Positions 42,771 through 52,299 are shown, numbered from the stretch's first letter. The stretch is DNA of 64,000 nucleotides from Actinomadura alba (GCF_014323705.1 NZ_JABVEC010000009.1:186001-250000), one strand, 5' to 3'. Made by a program: numbers and translations. Notes: generated from the letters alone by a model not told the origin.

Positions 42771-43125
42771 TCCGGGTGCCGATCAGAGTGGTTGGGCGAG
42801 GTGCCCGTATCGATCCCCTGACCGGATAAGGGCCGGCGGTGGGCGACGGTGGTTGGCGACCATCACGCGGGACGATGAGTCGCTGGGATGTATGTACCGT
42901 CGATAGCCCGGCCTGAGCTCAATTCGCTGACCAGCTGAACTGCGGTACGGCCCTCCGCGCATGCCTGGTCGATCTGCTTCTGCTGGACGTGTGAGACCGC
43001 CAGGAATGTCTAGTACATCCCTAAGGGTTGTCCATAAGTCCATGCCGACCGACCCTAGTGATGAGTTGTCGCGCCCGCACCCGTCTCACCTACGACGGGA
43101 CACGACGAGGCGGAAGGATGACGTG
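42771..43125. other. 355-bp gap with a minus-strand coding remnant
   Basis: The minus strand between about 43005 and 42862 reads VQQKQIDQACAEGRTAVQLV then SELSSGRAIDGTYIPATH before a TGA. It has coding-like composition but no start, because a TAG lies shortly upstream. It is probably the end of a lost gene. I do not recognise the family. The right part should hold the sigma-factor promoter. Confidence 0.35.
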
Positions 43126-44124
43126 ATGAGTGCGGACACGCGGCTGGAGGAGCTGGGCGTGAGCGGGCTGGGCGAGGTCGATGAGCCGGCGTTCTCGGGG
43201 CTGGCGGAGCGGCACCGGCGGGAGCTGCACGTGCACTGCTACCGGATGCTCGGGTCGTTCGAGGACGCCGAGGACACCGTGCAGGAGACGTTCCTCCGTG
43301 CCTGGCGGCGGCGGGAGACCTTCGAGGGGCGGTCGACGTTCCGGGCCTGGCTGTACCGGATCGCCACCAACGCCTGCCTGGACCTGCTCGCCAAGTGCCG
43401 CCCGGAGCCTGCGACCGGCGGCGAGGTGCTGTGGCTGCAGCCCTACCCGGACCGGCTGCTCGACGAGGTGCCCGCGGGCGACGCGGACGAGCCGGAGACC
43501 GTCGCCGTCGCGCGGGAGACGATCGAGCTGGCGTACCTGGTCGCGGTCCAGCACCTCGCGCCGCGCCCGCGGGCCGTGCTGATCCTGCGGGACGTGCTCG
43601 GCTGGCCGGCGAAGGACGTCGCGGAGCTCCTCGGGGACTCCGTCAACTCCGTGAACAGCGCGCTGCAGCGGGCCCGCGCCGGCATGCGGGAGCACCTGCC
43701 CGCCGAGCGGCAGGACTGGACCGGCGGCGAGGAGGACGCCGGGACGCGCGAGCTGGTGCGCCGCTATACCGACGCCAGCGTGGCCACGGACGTCGACGGG
43801 CTCGCCGCACTGCTGCGGGACGACGTCCGCTGCTCGATGCCGCCCACGCCGGGCCTGTACGTCGGCCGCGACACGGTGGTGAACGACTGGGTCGAGAGCG
43901 GCTTCGAGGGCATGAAGCACCTGCGCGCCGTCCTCACCTCCGTGAACCGGCAACCCGCCGTCGCCTTCTACCTCTGGCGGAAGCGGGAGAACGCGTACCT
44001 GCCGCTGACGATCGACGTCCTGCGCGTCACCGGCGGGGCGATCACCGAGATCGTCACGTTCCACGACGACCAGTTCCCGCGGCTCGGGCTGCCGGAGCGC
44101 CTGCCGGCGGACGGCACGGAGTAG
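43126..44124 (+). CDS. ECF sigma factor with C-terminal SnoaL-like domain
   Basis: ATG 43126 with GGAAGG eight bases upstream gives 332 residues; the longer frame is not conserved. Sigma region 2 is CYRMLGSFEDAEDTVQETFL, followed by region 4 (LRDVLGWPAKDVAELLGDSV, then NSVNSALQRARAGMREHL). Residues about 205-325 form a SnoaL/NTF2-like domain (RELVRRYTDASVATDVDGLA). This is the SigG/SigX5-like ECF plan, in which the extra domain tunes activity without a classical anti-sigma factor. Two small genes follow closely. Confidence 0.92.
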   Translation: MSADTRLEELGVSGLGEVDEPAFSGLAERHRRELHVHCYRMLGSFEDAEDTVQETFLRAWRRRETFEGRSTFRAWLYRIATNACLDLLAKCRPEPATGGEVLWLQPYPDRLLDEVPAGDADEPETVAVARETIELAYLVAVQHLAPRPRAVLILRDVLGWPAKDVAELLGDSVNSVNSALQRARAGMREHLPAERQDWTGGEEDAGTRELVRRYTDASVATDVDGLAALLRDDVRCSMPPTPGLYVGRDTVVNDWVESGFEGMKHLRAVLTSVNRQPAVAFYLWRKRENAYLPLTIDVLRVTGGAITEIVTFHDDQFPRLGLPERLPADGTE

Positions 44125-44129
44125 TCCCG

Positions 44130-44420
44130 GTGCGGACGCTCGCGCTGCGCGGTGGCGCGCGTGTCGCGGTGGTCGCGGCCGAGTGGTGTGACGCGTTCGG
44201 CGTCGTCACCCGCGGGCGGGTGCAGCTGGAGCTGCGCGACGGCGAGCCCGGGCCGGTCCTCGGACGCGACGCCGGGTTCTGGCTCCGCGGCACCGGCGTC
44301 CGCGCCCTGCGGAACCCCGGCCGTCGCACGGCGAGGGTGCGCATCGTCACCCCCAGGGCCAGGACCGTCACATGCCAGTCAACACACCCCTACGCCAGTC
44401 ACCGAATGATGGAGGAAGAC
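44130..44420 (+). CDS. Cupin-like small frame reading without a stop into the DUF6069 gene
   Basis: GTG 44130 lies five bases after the sigma-factor stop. The frame encodes about 97 residues of plausible cupin-like protein (VRTLALRGGARVAVVAAEWC; FWLRGTGVRALRNPGRRTAR). It has no stop codon before the ATG of the DUF6069 gene and is in the same frame. Translation from here would give a 248-residue fusion. Either the stop has been lost or the true product is a fusion. The strong ribosome-binding site at 44411 suggests the downstream part is also made separately. Confidence 0.5.
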
Positions 44421-44876
44421 ATGAACAGCATGAATGACACCGGGGTCGTCGCAGGCCCGGCGCCGAACCAGACCAGCTACACCCACCGACTCCGGGGGCT
44501 CGCCGGCACCGGCTTCATTGCCACGCTCGCAGCGATGGTGGCCACCACCCTCGCCGCTGCGCTTGCCCAGGCCGTTGGCGTCGACTTCGAGGTCACCGAT
44601 GGTGGCGAGACGATCCCGTTGTCCGGGTTCGCCGTGGTGACCGGCTTCTTCTCGGTCGTGGGCATCGTCATTGCCGCCGCTCTTCTTCGTTGGAGCGCTC
44701 GCCCCGCCGAGCGATTCGTGTGGACGGCAGTGTCGCTGACCGCGATCTCGTTGGTCCCGCCCCTCCTCTCCGAGGCGAACACCGCCACCACCACCGCCCT
44801 CCTCGGGCTACACCTCGTCGCTGCGACGGTGATGATCCCCACCCTGGCGCGGAGCCTCCGCACCCGGACCGATTGA
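44421..44876 (+). CDS. DUF6069-like four-helix membrane protein
   Basis: ATG 44421 follows GGAGGA and gives 151 residues. After a polar N-terminus there are four hydrophobic segments (FIATLAAMVATTLAAALAQA; LSGFAVVTGFFSVVGIVIAA; VWTAVSLTAISLVPPLL; LLGLHLVAATVMIPTLAR). The plan fits the actinobacterial DUF6069 family, whose role is unknown. It is probably in one operon with the ECF sigma factor. Confidence 0.78.
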   Translation: MNSMNDTGVVAGPAPNQTSYTHRLRGLAGTGFIATLAAMVATTLAAALAQAVGVDFEVTDGGETIPLSGFAVVTGFFSVVGIVIAAALLRWSARPAERFVWTAVSLTAISLVPPLLSEANTATTTALLGLHLVAATVMIPTLARSLRTRTD

Positions 44877-45175
44877 CGATCCCGCAACGGGACAACGCGC
44901 GGCGCAAGGACGTGCGCGAGCGCACTAACGTGGCCCCCGGTGCTGCCACCCTCCATTCCAGGTTCCTTTTCTTGGTCAATTCGAAAGCTGCGTCGCGTGT
45001 GCGAAGAAGCACAGGGCGCCTTGCGGGATGAAGACCAAACGCCATCCGCTTCGGTTGGGGCGCACCGGGTACCCCGGTCGCGTTCACCCTGGCCGACCCC
45101 TGCGGTCGGCGCCCGTCTCGAAAACAAGATCATTGAGGCTTGGTCCGCTGTCCGCGGGATCGGCCGGGCAGGTCT
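44877..45175. other. 299-bp gap between convergent DUF6069 and CPBP genes
   Basis: I find no gene, strong hairpin or repeat here. Short frames on both strands lack family resemblance. Confidence 0.5.
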
Positions 45176-45916
45176 CTAGATGAGCCCGCTCGCCATCAGG
45201 AAAATCGCGATCCCATGGGCCAGCGCGGCCGCGATGACGCCTTTGCGCATTCGCAGGAAAGCGCAGATCAGCCCCTCGTACAGCGTGAATGCCAGCAGCG
45301 GCCAGCCGGCGTCCGTGACGGTCGACGCCAGAAAGACATGACAGGCCGCGAACAGCAGACCCGACAGCAGTGCCGCGCGTATCGCACTGGATCGCCGCTC
45401 CAGGTACCCCTGCAGGAATCCGCGGAACAGCACCTCTTCGGCGAGGTTGCCCGCCAGGCAGAACAGCAGCAACACCGGCAGCAGGGTGAGCGCGACCGCC
45501 CCGCCACGTTCGGCCAACGGCGTGAACGGCGATGCCGCCAGGATGGGCGCGGCGGCCAGCACCCCGCCGCCGACGCCCAGCGCGACCGTGGCGACATCGA
45601 ACCGGCCCCAGCGGACCAGAGTCCGAAGGTCACGATCAAGGCGCAGGACGCCCGCGGTCAGCACCAGCGTGGCCACGCCGAACGACAGCAGGATCCCGGC
45701 CTCGCCGGTGAAGCGGAGCCACGGCACCGCGTCCGCCGTGCCGAACCGCCAGAAGCCGAGCGGTGTCATCGCGTCCCTGATCAGGATGAATCCGAGGACG
45801 AGCGCGATGATGCGCAGCAGCGGATCGCCCTCTCCTCGCGACAGCGCGAAACAGGCACCGATCAGGATGAGGCCGGGCAGAATCCGGAAGCCATAGTCCA
45901 GCAGGTCGGGCAGCAC
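45176..45916 (-). CDS. CPBP-family intramembrane metalloprotease
   Basis: GTG 45916 gives 246 residues (VLPDLLDYGFRILPGLILIG); the upstream part of the open frame overlaps the divergent operator and is not conserved. About seven membrane segments are present. The CPBP (Abi) motifs are the EExxxR motif in AEEVLFRGFLQGYL and the distal histidines in FAACHVFL and ALAHGIAIF. These enzymes are related to Rce1 and cut prenylated or small hydrophobic peptides. It shares a palindromic operator with the divergent TetR gene. Confidence 0.88.
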   Translation of the reverse strand: MLPDLLDYGFRILPGLILIGACFALSRGEGDPLLRIIALVLGFILIRDAMTPLGFWRFGTADAVPWLRFTGEAGILLSFGVATLVLTAGVLRLDRDLRTLVRWGRFDVATVALGVGGGVLAAAPILAASPFTPLAERGGAVALTLLPVLLLFCLAGNLAEEVLFRGFLQGYLERRSSAIRAALLSGLLFAACHVFLASTVTDAGWPLLAFTLYEGLICAFLRMRKGVIAAALAHGIAIFLMASGLI

Positions 45917-45970
45917 AGAGCGACGTCCATTTCCAGTGGGCGGGCGGCGCGAGTGCGTCCGCCGTTCAAT

Positions 45971-46005
45971 AATGCGAGCTATCCTCAGTTTTGGGTACTC
46001 GCATT
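45971..46005. promoter_or_regulatory. Inverted-repeat operator between CPBP and TetR genes
   Basis: AATGCGAG and CTCGCATT are perfect 8-bp arms separated by 19 bp, with a weaker inner pair TATCC/GGGTA. The placement 8 bp before the TetR start and within the CPBP promoter fits a TetR binding site. Confidence 0.65.
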
Positions 46006-46013
46006 GGAGGACC

Positions 46014-46652
46014 GTGCTCACGCCCCGCAAAAGGCCCCGCCAGCAGCGCTCTCGTGAGACCGTCGCGGCCATTCTCGAGGCCGCTGCTCAGCTTTTTCAG
46101 CGGCAAGGTCACGCGGCGACGACGACCAACCAGATCGCCGAGCGCGCCGGAGTGTCGATCGGTTCGCTCTATCAGTACTTCCCGAACAAGGACGCGCTCC
46201 TGGTGGAACTGGCCGACCATCACCTGAACGCCGCCGCCGAGCAGATCGCCCTCGTGTTCACCCGTGCCGCCGAGCAACGACCGGCGCTAGACCGGCTGCT
46301 GGCCGACCTCGTGCGATGCGTGGCGGCGCTGCACACCGATCGGCCCGACCTGCACCGGTTGCTGTTCGAGGAGGCGCCGAGAACCCCTGAGCTGGTCGCC
46401 CGTTTCCGCCAGGCCGAACGGCTGATCGCCTCGGCGCTGGCGGGTGAACTACGCCGCCTCGGCGTCGGTGGCCCCGCCCCCGAGATGAACGCACTGTTCG
46501 CCGTGCAGGGCATCGAGGCACAGGTTCACGGTGCTCTGCTCGATCCGCCGGCGGGGACGTCCGTGGCCGACTGTCTCCGGGCCGTACTGCTCCTGTGGGA
46601 AAGAGCCCTGGCGGAACCGTACGAGCACCGACGCGCATCGTCGGCCCCCTGA
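46014..46652 (+). CDS. TetR family transcriptional regulator
   Basis: GTG 46014 just after GGAGG gives 212 residues (VLTPRKRPRQQRSRETVAAI). The TetR HTH is TTTNQIAERAGVSIGSLYQY followed by FPNKDALL. The C-terminal helical domain would bind an unknown hydrophobic ligand. It most likely represses itself and the divergent CPBP protease gene through the palindrome at 45971-46005. Confidence 0.92.
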   Translation: MLTPRKRPRQQRSRETVAAILEAAAQLFQRQGHAATTTNQIAERAGVSIGSLYQYFPNKDALLVELADHHLNAAAEQIALVFTRAAEQRPALDRLLADLVRCVAALHTDRPDLHRLLFEEAPRTPELVARFRQAERLIASALAGELRRLGVGGPAPEMNALFAVQGIEAQVHGALLDPPAGTSVADCLRAVLLLWERALAEPYEHRRASSAP

Positions 46653-46734
46653 AAGGGGCGGGCGTGCGGTCAAGGGAACCGAGCCGGTGCCGCCGGCTCC
46701 CGTCCCCAGAGGGCGGGGAGCCGGCGGCGGCCGG

Positions 46735-47964
46735 TCAGATGGTGCTGAGAGCCTCGGTGGGGGCGAGGCGAGCGGCCCGGATCGCGGGGTAGAGACCGGC
46801 GATCGCGCCGATGACGAGCGTCGCGCCGACGCCGCCGCCCATCGCCCACGGGGGCACCACGGTCGGCCATCCCTGGGTCACCGCGAAGGCCGCCGTGACG
46901 ACGATGCCGAGTCCCACGCCGCCCACGCCGCCGAGCGCCGCCAGCATCTGCGACTCGGTGAGGAACTGCAGCCTGATCTGGCCCCGGGTGGCGCCGAGGG
47001 AGCGGCGCAGGCCGATCTCGGCGCGGCGTTCCAGGACCGAGATGACCATGGTGTTGGCGACGCCGACGCCCCCCACCAGCAACGCCACCCCGCCCAGCCC
47101 GAGGAGCAGCCCGGTAAAGGCGGTATCGGCGGCGTTCTCGGCGGCCAGCGCGTCCGACGGCTGGCTGACCTTGATCTCGTTGGGCGCCTGCGGGTTGGCG
47201 GTCTCGGCGAGCAGGGCCCGTACGGAGTCGATCGCATGCTTGTCCGCCCGGCTGTAGACGGTCGTGGGGTGGCCGTCGAACCCCAGGCGGGACGCCGCCG
47301 CGTCCCAGCCCACGAGCGCGGCGGAGTCCAGTTCCGGCGCGAGCGCGTTCGAATTCAGGATGCCCACCACGGTGAACCACTGCGAGCCGAGCCAGACCTG
47401 TTGGTTCGGCTGGGCGACCCCGAGGCGTTCCGCGGCCGCCGACCCCAGCACCACGGCCGGATACCGGCCCGTGCCGGCGTTGAGCCACGTGCCGGTCGCC
47501 ATGGAGAGGCCGATCGTGCCTGGCAGGTCGAGGCGGGCCGCCTGCACGCTGATCCCGCCGCTCTCCTCCTCCGGAATCCAGTCGTTGCGGTAGACCTTCG
47601 TGTCGGTGACCTTGCCGGTGGCGGACGCGGCCGTGACGTCGGGGATCCTGCTGATCATGCCGACCGAGTCCTTGGGCAGCTTGGCGTCCGAGCCGAAGAA
47701 GTCCTGGCCGGGTGCGACGGTCAGCAGGTTGGTGCCCAGCCGGTCGAGGGTGGCCTGCAGCTGGGCCCGGCTGGAGGTCGAGATGCCGACCACGCCGATC
47801 ATGGCGGCGATGCCGATCGCGATGCCCAGTGCGGACAGGAACACCCGGAGCGGGCGAGCCCGCAGGCCGGCTCCGCCGACCTTGAGCACGTCCCTGGGCC
47901 CAAGCCTCGCCGGTACGTCCTCGTCGCGCTCGTCGCGCACAGGGCGTCCTCGCCTGCCCGTCAT
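46735..47964 (-). CDS. MacB-type ABC transporter permease (FtsX/MacB_PCD)
   Basis: ATG 47964 overlaps the ATPase stop (ATGA) and gives 409 residues ([20 protein letters not shown]). The four-helix MacB plan is clear: TM1 near residues 40-62, a large extracellular domain of about 210 residues, and three C-terminal helices. The conserved [19 protein letters not shown] coupling helix lies between TM2 and TM3. It works as a mechanotransmitter that exports a peptide or drug together with the fusion protein encoded two genes upstream. Confidence 0.92.
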   Translation of the reverse strand: MTGRRGRPVRDERDEDVPARLGPRDVLKVGGAGLRARPLRVFLSALGIAIGIAAMIGVVGISTSSRAQLQATLDRLGTNLLTVAPGQDFFGSDAKLPKDSVGMISRIPDVTAASATGKVTDTKVYRNDWIPEEESGGISVQAARLDLPGTIGLSMATGTWLNAGTGRYPAVVLGSAAAERLGVAQPNQQVWLGSQWFTVVGILNSNALAPELDSAALVGWDAAASRLGFDGHPTTVYSRADKHAIDSVRALLAETANPQAPNEIKVSQPSDALAAENAADTAFTGLLLGLGGVALLVGGVGVANTMVISVLERRAEIGLRRSLGATRGQIRLQFLTESQMLAALGGVGGVGLGIVVTAAFAVTQGWPTVVPPWAMGGGVGATLVIGAIAGLYPAIRAARLAPTEALSTI

Positions 47965-48650
47965 CGCGCCGCCCCCGCCCATACGTCGTCATGCATGATC
48001 CGCCCGTCGCGCATCTGGACCTGTCGCGGCAGGAGGTCGGCGATGTCACGATCGTGGGTGATCAGTATGACCGTGGTGCCGGCGGCGGCGAGCTCGCGAA
48101 GCAGGTCGATCACTCCGGCGCCGGTGACGGAGTCGAGGGCGCCGGTGGGCTCGTCGGCGAGCAGCATCGCCGGTTCGCCGACGACCGCCCGGGCGATCGC
48201 CACCCGCTGCTTCTCGCCGCCGGACAGCTGGTGCGGCCGGTGATCGAGCCGGTGCCCGAGCCCGACCCGCTCCAGGGCCGTACGGGCCCGGCGGCGCCGC
48301 TGCGCCGGTGATACGCCCCCGTACAGCAGGCCGTCGGCGACGTTGTCGAGCGCGCTCACCCCGGCGGCGAGATGGAACTGCTGAAAGACGAAGCCGATCC
48401 GCCGAGCGCGCAGGGCCGAGAGCCGCCGGTCGGTCAGCCGCGACACGTCCCTGCCCCCGACCAGGACGGTGCCACTGCTCGGGCGGTCGAGCGTGCCGAG
48501 CAGATGCAGCATCGTCGACTTGCCGGAACCGGAGGGTCCCACGACGGCGACCAGTTCAGCGGCTTCGATCGCCACCGACACCGCGTCGAGCGCGGTGACG
48601 CCGCCCGGGTAGGTCTTGGTGACCTCGCGGAGTTCCACGACCGGGGTCAT
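47961..48650 (-). CDS. MacB-type ABC transporter ATP-binding protein
   Basis: A 229-residue ABC ATPase of the LolD/MacB group. Walker A is GPSGSGKST at residues 38-46. The signature is [14 protein letters not shown], Walker B is [12 protein letters not shown], and the H-loop is LITHDRD. The start overlaps the fusion-protein stop (ATGA) and the stop overlaps the permease start. It powers the exporter encoded by this four-gene operon. Confidence 0.95.
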   Translation of the reverse strand: MTPVVELREVTKTYPGGVTALDAVSVAIEAAELVAVVGPSGSGKSTMLHLLGTLDRPSSGTVLVGGRDVSRLTDRRLSALRARRIGFVFQQFHLAAGVSALDNVADGLLYGGVSPAQRRRRARTALERVGLGHRLDHRPHQLSGGEKQRVAIARAVVGEPAMLLADEPTGALDSVTGAGVIDLLRELAAAGTTVILITHDRDIADLLPRQVQMRDGRIMHDDVWAGAAR

Positions 48651-49693
48651 GCGGGGACCCCGACCTTCATGCCCTCGGACAGGCCCGCACCGGAGATCTC
48701 GACCTGGCCCTCGGTGAACAGGCCGGTCTCCACCCGGACCGTGCGGACGTTGCCGCCCGAGACGACCTGCACGCCGTAGCCGCCGCCGGGCTGCGCGACG
48801 AGCGCCCCGATCGGCACGGCGAGGACGTTCGGCTTCCGGTTGGCAGTGAGGTGGACGTCCACCGGCGCCTTGTCGTACGTGCCGAGCGCTCGCTGCCTGC
48901 GGACCGCGATGGTGACCTCGATCGTGGTCGGGTCCTCGCCCTGGCCCTCCTCGGCCACCTTGCCGATCTTGGTGATGGTCCCCTTGGTGGTCTCGCCCTC
49001 GGTCAGCTCGATCGACACCTCCGCGCCCTTCTTGGCGAGCTTCTGGTACTTCACGTCGAGGTCCACGCTCACGACCCGGGTGGTGCCGGTGTAGGTGAAC
49101 ACCGGTCCGCCGGCCCTGTCGCCGACGTTCGCCTTCCGCTCGGCCACCCGGATCTCGCGGGGGGCGATCAGCACCGACCCGGGCGCCACCCTGCCGGTCT
49201 CGGCGATCCCGAGGTCGTCCTGCCAGCGCTTCACCGCCGCCCCGGTGGCGGAACTGTAGGTGTCGTCGACCGTGAACCCGGTGTAGCCGAGGGCCCGCAG
49301 GTTCCGCTCGAACTGCTTCACGTCAGGGCCCTCGGTGCCCGTGGAGAGGGTCCGGTAGAGCGGCAGCGATCCGTACAGCAGCGGCACGGGCTTGTTGTCG
49401 ACCCGGTAGGCGGCCCTGCCCCGGGAGATCACGCTGCCCGGCCCCGGCAGCCAGGTCAGGACACCGCCACCGCCCCCGCTGGTCGCGGTACTCGTGGTGC
49501 CGTAGCCGAGCGTGCCGCCCACCGTCTGAGTCTCGACCAGGGTCGTCCGTTCGATCGACGCCGTCGCGGGCGGCAGGGAGCTGTGCGCCACGGGCGCGCC
49601 GCCACCCCCGCCCAGACCCGCGGTCGCGAGACCGGCGCCGCCGATCACGACCACTCCGGCCACGCTCAGGAACGCGGCCCGCTTCCCGTTCAA
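48647..49693 (-). CDS. Membrane-fusion-like protein with peptidoglycan-binding domain
   Basis: A 348-residue protein with an N-terminal membrane anchor ([20 protein letters not shown]). Residues about 115-165 form a PG_binding_1 domain ([19 protein letters not shown]). HlyD/MacA-like beta domains follow ([40 protein letters not shown]). In Gram-positive MacAB-like systems this protein links the transporter to the cell wall. It overlaps the lipoprotein stop upstream and the ATPase start downstream by 4 bp. Confidence 0.9.
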   Translation of the reverse strand: MNGKRAAFLSVAGVVVIGGAGLATAGLGGGGGAPVAHSSLPPATASIERTTLVETQTVGGTLGYGTTSTATSGGGGGVLTWLPGPGSVISRGRAAYRVDNKPVPLLYGSLPLYRTLSTGTEGPDVKQFERNLRALGYTGFTVDDTYSSATGAAVKRWQDDLGIAETGRVAPGSVLIAPREIRVAERKANVGDRAGGPVFTYTGTTRVVSVDLDVKYQKLAKKGAEVSIELTEGETTKGTITKIGKVAEEGQGEDPTTIEVTIAVRRQRALGTYDKAPVDVHLTANRKPNVLAVPIGALVAQPGGGYGVQVVSGGNVRTVRVETGLFTEGQVEISGAGLSEGMKVGVPA

Positions 49694-50244
49694 CCGCCGT
49701 TCCCCTTCTCATCGGGGCCGCCCTTGGGCCGGAGATGACGGCAGGCCTTGTTGGCGTCCTTGAACTTCTGGCTGTCCGGGTCGTCGCCCAGTCGCTCGGA
49801 CTTCCCTCCGGAGCCGGGCTCGGCCGTCCTCTTGACCATGACCCTGCCCTGCTCGTCCGGGTCGGGCATGTTGATGCCGTGTTCGCGCATGCACTTCGAA
49901 TGCTCGCGCGCCTGGGCCAACTGCTCGGCACTCAGCTTGGGCGGCTCGCCGCCGTTCGGCTGCAGGTGGCGGCACTTCGCCTCAGCCGCCTCGTGCTTCT
50001 CGGGGCCTTCGCCCTTCCCCCCCTTCGCCTCTATACGGATGCCCCCATTGCCATCTTGGACGGGGTCCGCCATGTTCACGCCGTTGTCGCGCATGCACTT
50101 GGCGAAATTGCGCATCGCGGTGATCTCGTCGGTCTTCTTGCTCTGGGGAGCGGCATTGCCCGTAAGGCCGTTGGCACCGCAGGCCGAAAGCCCGAGGACG
50201 AGCATCGGGATCATGGCCGGCAATGCGAGTTTCCGTCGTCGCAT
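49690..50244 (-). CDS. Small lipoprotein with duplicated cysteine motif, MacAB operon
   Basis: A 184-residue lipoprotein with lipobox LSAC near residues 19-22. The mature part contains two copies of a motif: FAKCMRDNGVNMADP ... KCRHLQP and HSKCMREHGINMPDP ... ACRHLRP. Each copy could form one disulfide. It is the first gene of the exporter operon and overlaps the fusion protein by 4 bp. It is probably a surface partner or sensor for the exported compound. Similar proteins occur beside MacAB-like operons in actinomycetes, but the role is unknown. Confidence 0.8.
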   Translation of the reverse strand: MRRRKLALPAMIPMLVLGLSACGANGLTGNAAPQSKKTDEITAMRNFAKCMRDNGVNMADPVQDGNGGIRIEAKGGKGEGPEKHEAAEAKCRHLQPNGGEPPKLSAEQLAQAREHSKCMREHGINMPDPDEQGRVMVKRTAEPGSGGKSERLGDDPDSQKFKDANKACRHLRPKGGPDEKGNGG

Positions 50245-50315
50245 CGGTCAGGTCTCCTTGTCGACTTCGCCGGGTGAGTCCCCGGCCGTCGACGAGAAGT
50301 CCAGCCCCTGATCGA

Positions 50316-50353
50316 TAACCCCGGCGTAACCACTTCTCGTTATGCCGGCGTTA
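50316..50353. promoter_or_regulatory. Composite operator between MacAB operon and two-component system
   Basis: TAACCCCGGCGTAAC and GTTATGCCGGCGTTA are inverted copies (13 of 15 positions) around an 8-bp spacer. Each arm itself holds two TAAC/GTTA boxes 11 bp apart, the spacing usual for OmpR-type response regulators. It lies between the divergent operons and is a likely site for the regulator encoded at 50414. Confidence 0.65.
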
Positions 50354-50413
50354 CGCCCGTTGCCGCAGGCTGTGCGGCAGACAGCAGTGGCACGAGGTCG
50401 ATGGGATGGGAAC

Positions 50414-51070
50414 GTGCGCGTACTGATCGCCGAGGACGAGCGGATGCTCGCCGACTCGATCGCCGAGGGCCTGCGGGCCGAGGCGCTCGCCGTGGACGTG
50501 GTCTACGACGGCGACGCCGCGCTCGAACGGCTCGGCGTCAACGACTACGACGTGCTGGTCCTCGACCGGGACCTGCCGGTCGTGCACGGTGACGACGTCT
50601 GCCGCGCGGTGGTGGACTCCGGGGCGTACGTCCGGGTACTGATGCTCACCGCCGCCGTCACCGTGCCGGCGCGGGTCGACGGGCTCCGGCTCGGCGCGGA
50701 CGACTATCTGACCAAGCCGTTCGCGTTCGAGGAACTCGTCGCACGCATCCACGCACTGGGCCGCCGCGCCCGCCCGGCCGACCCGCCGATGCTGGAGCGG
50801 TCCGGTATCCGGCTCGACCCGAACCACCGCGAGGTCTTCCGGGACGGGCGGTACGTGCAGCTGGCGCGCAAGGAGTTCGGGCTGCTGGCCGAACTACTGC
50901 GCGCGGACGGGACGGTGGTCTCGGCGGAGCGGCTGCTCGAGAAGGTGTGGGACGAGCACACCGACCCGTTCACCAACACCGTCCGGGTGACGCTGATGAA
51001 GCTGCGCCGCAAGCTCGGTGATCCGCCCGTCATCGAGACCGTTCCGGGAGTGGGGTACCGCATTCCTTGA
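50414..51070 (+). CDS. OmpR-family response regulator
   Basis: GTG 50414 gives 218 residues (VRVLIAEDERMLADSIAEGL). The receiver has the acidic pair E7-D8, phospho-acceptor D51 (LVLDRDLP) and the lysine in DDYLTKPF. The C-terminal winged helix shows the OmpR pattern (RKEFGLLAELLRADGTVVSA; FTNTVRVTLMKLRRKLG). Its kinase gene should follow directly but is separated by a TnpB element of about 1.3 kb. By position it controls the divergent MacAB-like exporter. Confidence 0.93.
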   Translation: MRVLIAEDERMLADSIAEGLRAEALAVDVVYDGDAALERLGVNDYDVLVLDRDLPVVHGDDVCRAVVDSGAYVRVLMLTAAVTVPARVDGLRLGADDYLTKPFAFEELVARIHALGRRARPADPPMLERSGIRLDPNHREVFRDGRYVQLARKEFGLLAELLRADGTVVSAERLLEKVWDEHTDPFTNTVRVTLMKLRRKLGDPPVIETVPGVGYRIP

Positions 51071-51075
51071 CGTCC

Positions 51076-51250
51076 TCTCCCGCCTGAAGGCGGGAGATTC
51101 CACTTCGTCCCCTACGCAGAGGAGAGAACGAGGTGAGGTTCGCGGTTCGCAGGCCCGCCCACCGGCCGGCCTCCCCGCGCGGTCACCGTCCGCCCGACGG
51201 CGATGTTGTTGGCCGCGTTCACATCCGCGTGATCTGCATGCCCGCAGGCG
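51076..51250 (-). ncRNA. Predicted omega (reRNA) guide scaffold region of the TnpB element
   Basis: In TnpB systems the guide RNA overlaps the 3' end of tnpB and runs through the right end into flanking DNA, which supplies the guide. Here that places the scaffold across the last tnpB codons and the right-end hairpin, with the guide read from the response-regulator 3' end (below 51071). This comes from family knowledge; no RNA boundary can be read directly. Confidence 0.4.
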
Positions 51251-52299
51251 CGACAGCGAAAAGCCGCTTGGCTCTCGCGGCTTTCCGCTGCGCGGTGCCC
51301 GCAGGCATAACAGGTCTGGGAGGTGAACGCGGGATTGATCTTCTCGATGCGGTCGGGAGCCTTCTGCTCCAGCCGGGTCACCAACAGGCCCCAGCCACCT
51401 GCGTGGATGGACCGGTTCAGCCCGGCCTTGGCCCGCACGTTCCTGCCCGGCGCGTCCACGGTGCCGCGTGCGGAACGGGTCATGTTGCGGATCTTCAGGT
51501 CCTCGACGCGGATCACATCGAAACGGCGGGCGAGGTCGGTGGAGGTCTTCTCCACCCAGTCCTTACGCCGGTCCGTTTCGCGGGCCTTGATCCGAGCGAT
51601 CACGGTCTTGACCCGCCGCCTCCGGTTCGACCCAAGTTTGGCCCGCGCCAGCCTGCGTTGCAGCCGCAGCAGCCGCTTGGCCTCGGCCTCACGCAGGCCC
51701 GATACCGACAGCAGTTCCCCGGTGGACAGGGCAGCCGACACCGCCACACCACGATCCACACCCACCACCCGCCCCGTACCCGGCCCGGACACCGGCTTCG
51801 GGATGGCGGCGAACGCAACATGCCAGCGGCCCGCCCGATCCCGGTTGACCCGAAACGACCTCACATCGTCGGGGACCGTCCGGGACCAGCGGAACCGCAC
51901 CCAACCGACCTTCGGAATCCGCACCAGGCCCACCCTGCGCGACACCCGGCGCACATCCCACTGCACGCCGCGCCTCCCCACGATCCTGAACCCCTCATGC
52001 CGGCCCGACTTACGCCACGTCGGCCGACGATGCGTCCCGGCAAAGAAATTCCTCATCGCTTGGGCGAAATCCCGCAGCGCCTGCTGCTGCACCGTCTGCG
52101 ACCCGGCCGCAAGCCACCCGAACTCCCGGCGGGCCTCGGTCAACTGACGGCACTGCTCCAGATAGCCTGGCGCGCCCGCACGTCCCGGCCGCCAATACCC
52201 GTGCTGCTCGCAAGCCAGATTCCACACAAAACGGGCGTGTGCGCAGTGTTCCAGCAGCGCCGCCTCCTGAGCGGGTGTCGGTGCAAGCCGGAACCGCAT
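51112..52299 (-). CDS. tnpB: TnpB RNA-guided endonuclease (IS605 OrfB)
   Basis: A 395-residue TnpB with the complete RuvC triad: D182 (VVGVDRG), E266 (IRVEDLKI) and D359 (HADVNAANN). The zinc ribbon is complete with C330, C333, C349 and C352. The N-terminal REC/wedge part is normal length, starting MRFRLAPTPAQEAALLEHC. The protein should therefore be active as a guide-RNA-directed DNA nuclease. TnpB keeps the element in place by cutting empty donor sites. It lies antisense to the two-component operon. Confidence 0.93.
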   Translation of the reverse strand: MRFRLAPTPAQEAALLEHCAHARFVWNLACEQHGYWRPGRAGAPGYLEQCRQLTEARREFGWLAAGSQTVQQQALRDFAQAMRNFFAGTHRRPTWRKSGRHEGFRIVGRRGVQWDVRRVSRRVGLVRIPKVGWVRFRWSRTVPDDVRSFRVNRDRAGRWHVAFAAIPKPVSGPGTGRVVGVDRGVAVSAALSTGELLSVSGLREAEAKRLLRLQRRLARAKLGSNRRRRVKTVIARIKARETDRRKDWVEKTSTDLARRFDVIRVEDLKIRNMTRSARGTVDAPGRNVRAKAGLNRSIHAGGWGLLVTRLEQKAPDRIEKINPAFTSQTCYACGHRAAESRESQAAFRCRACGHADHADVNAANNIAVGRTVTARGGRPVGGPANREPHLVLSSA

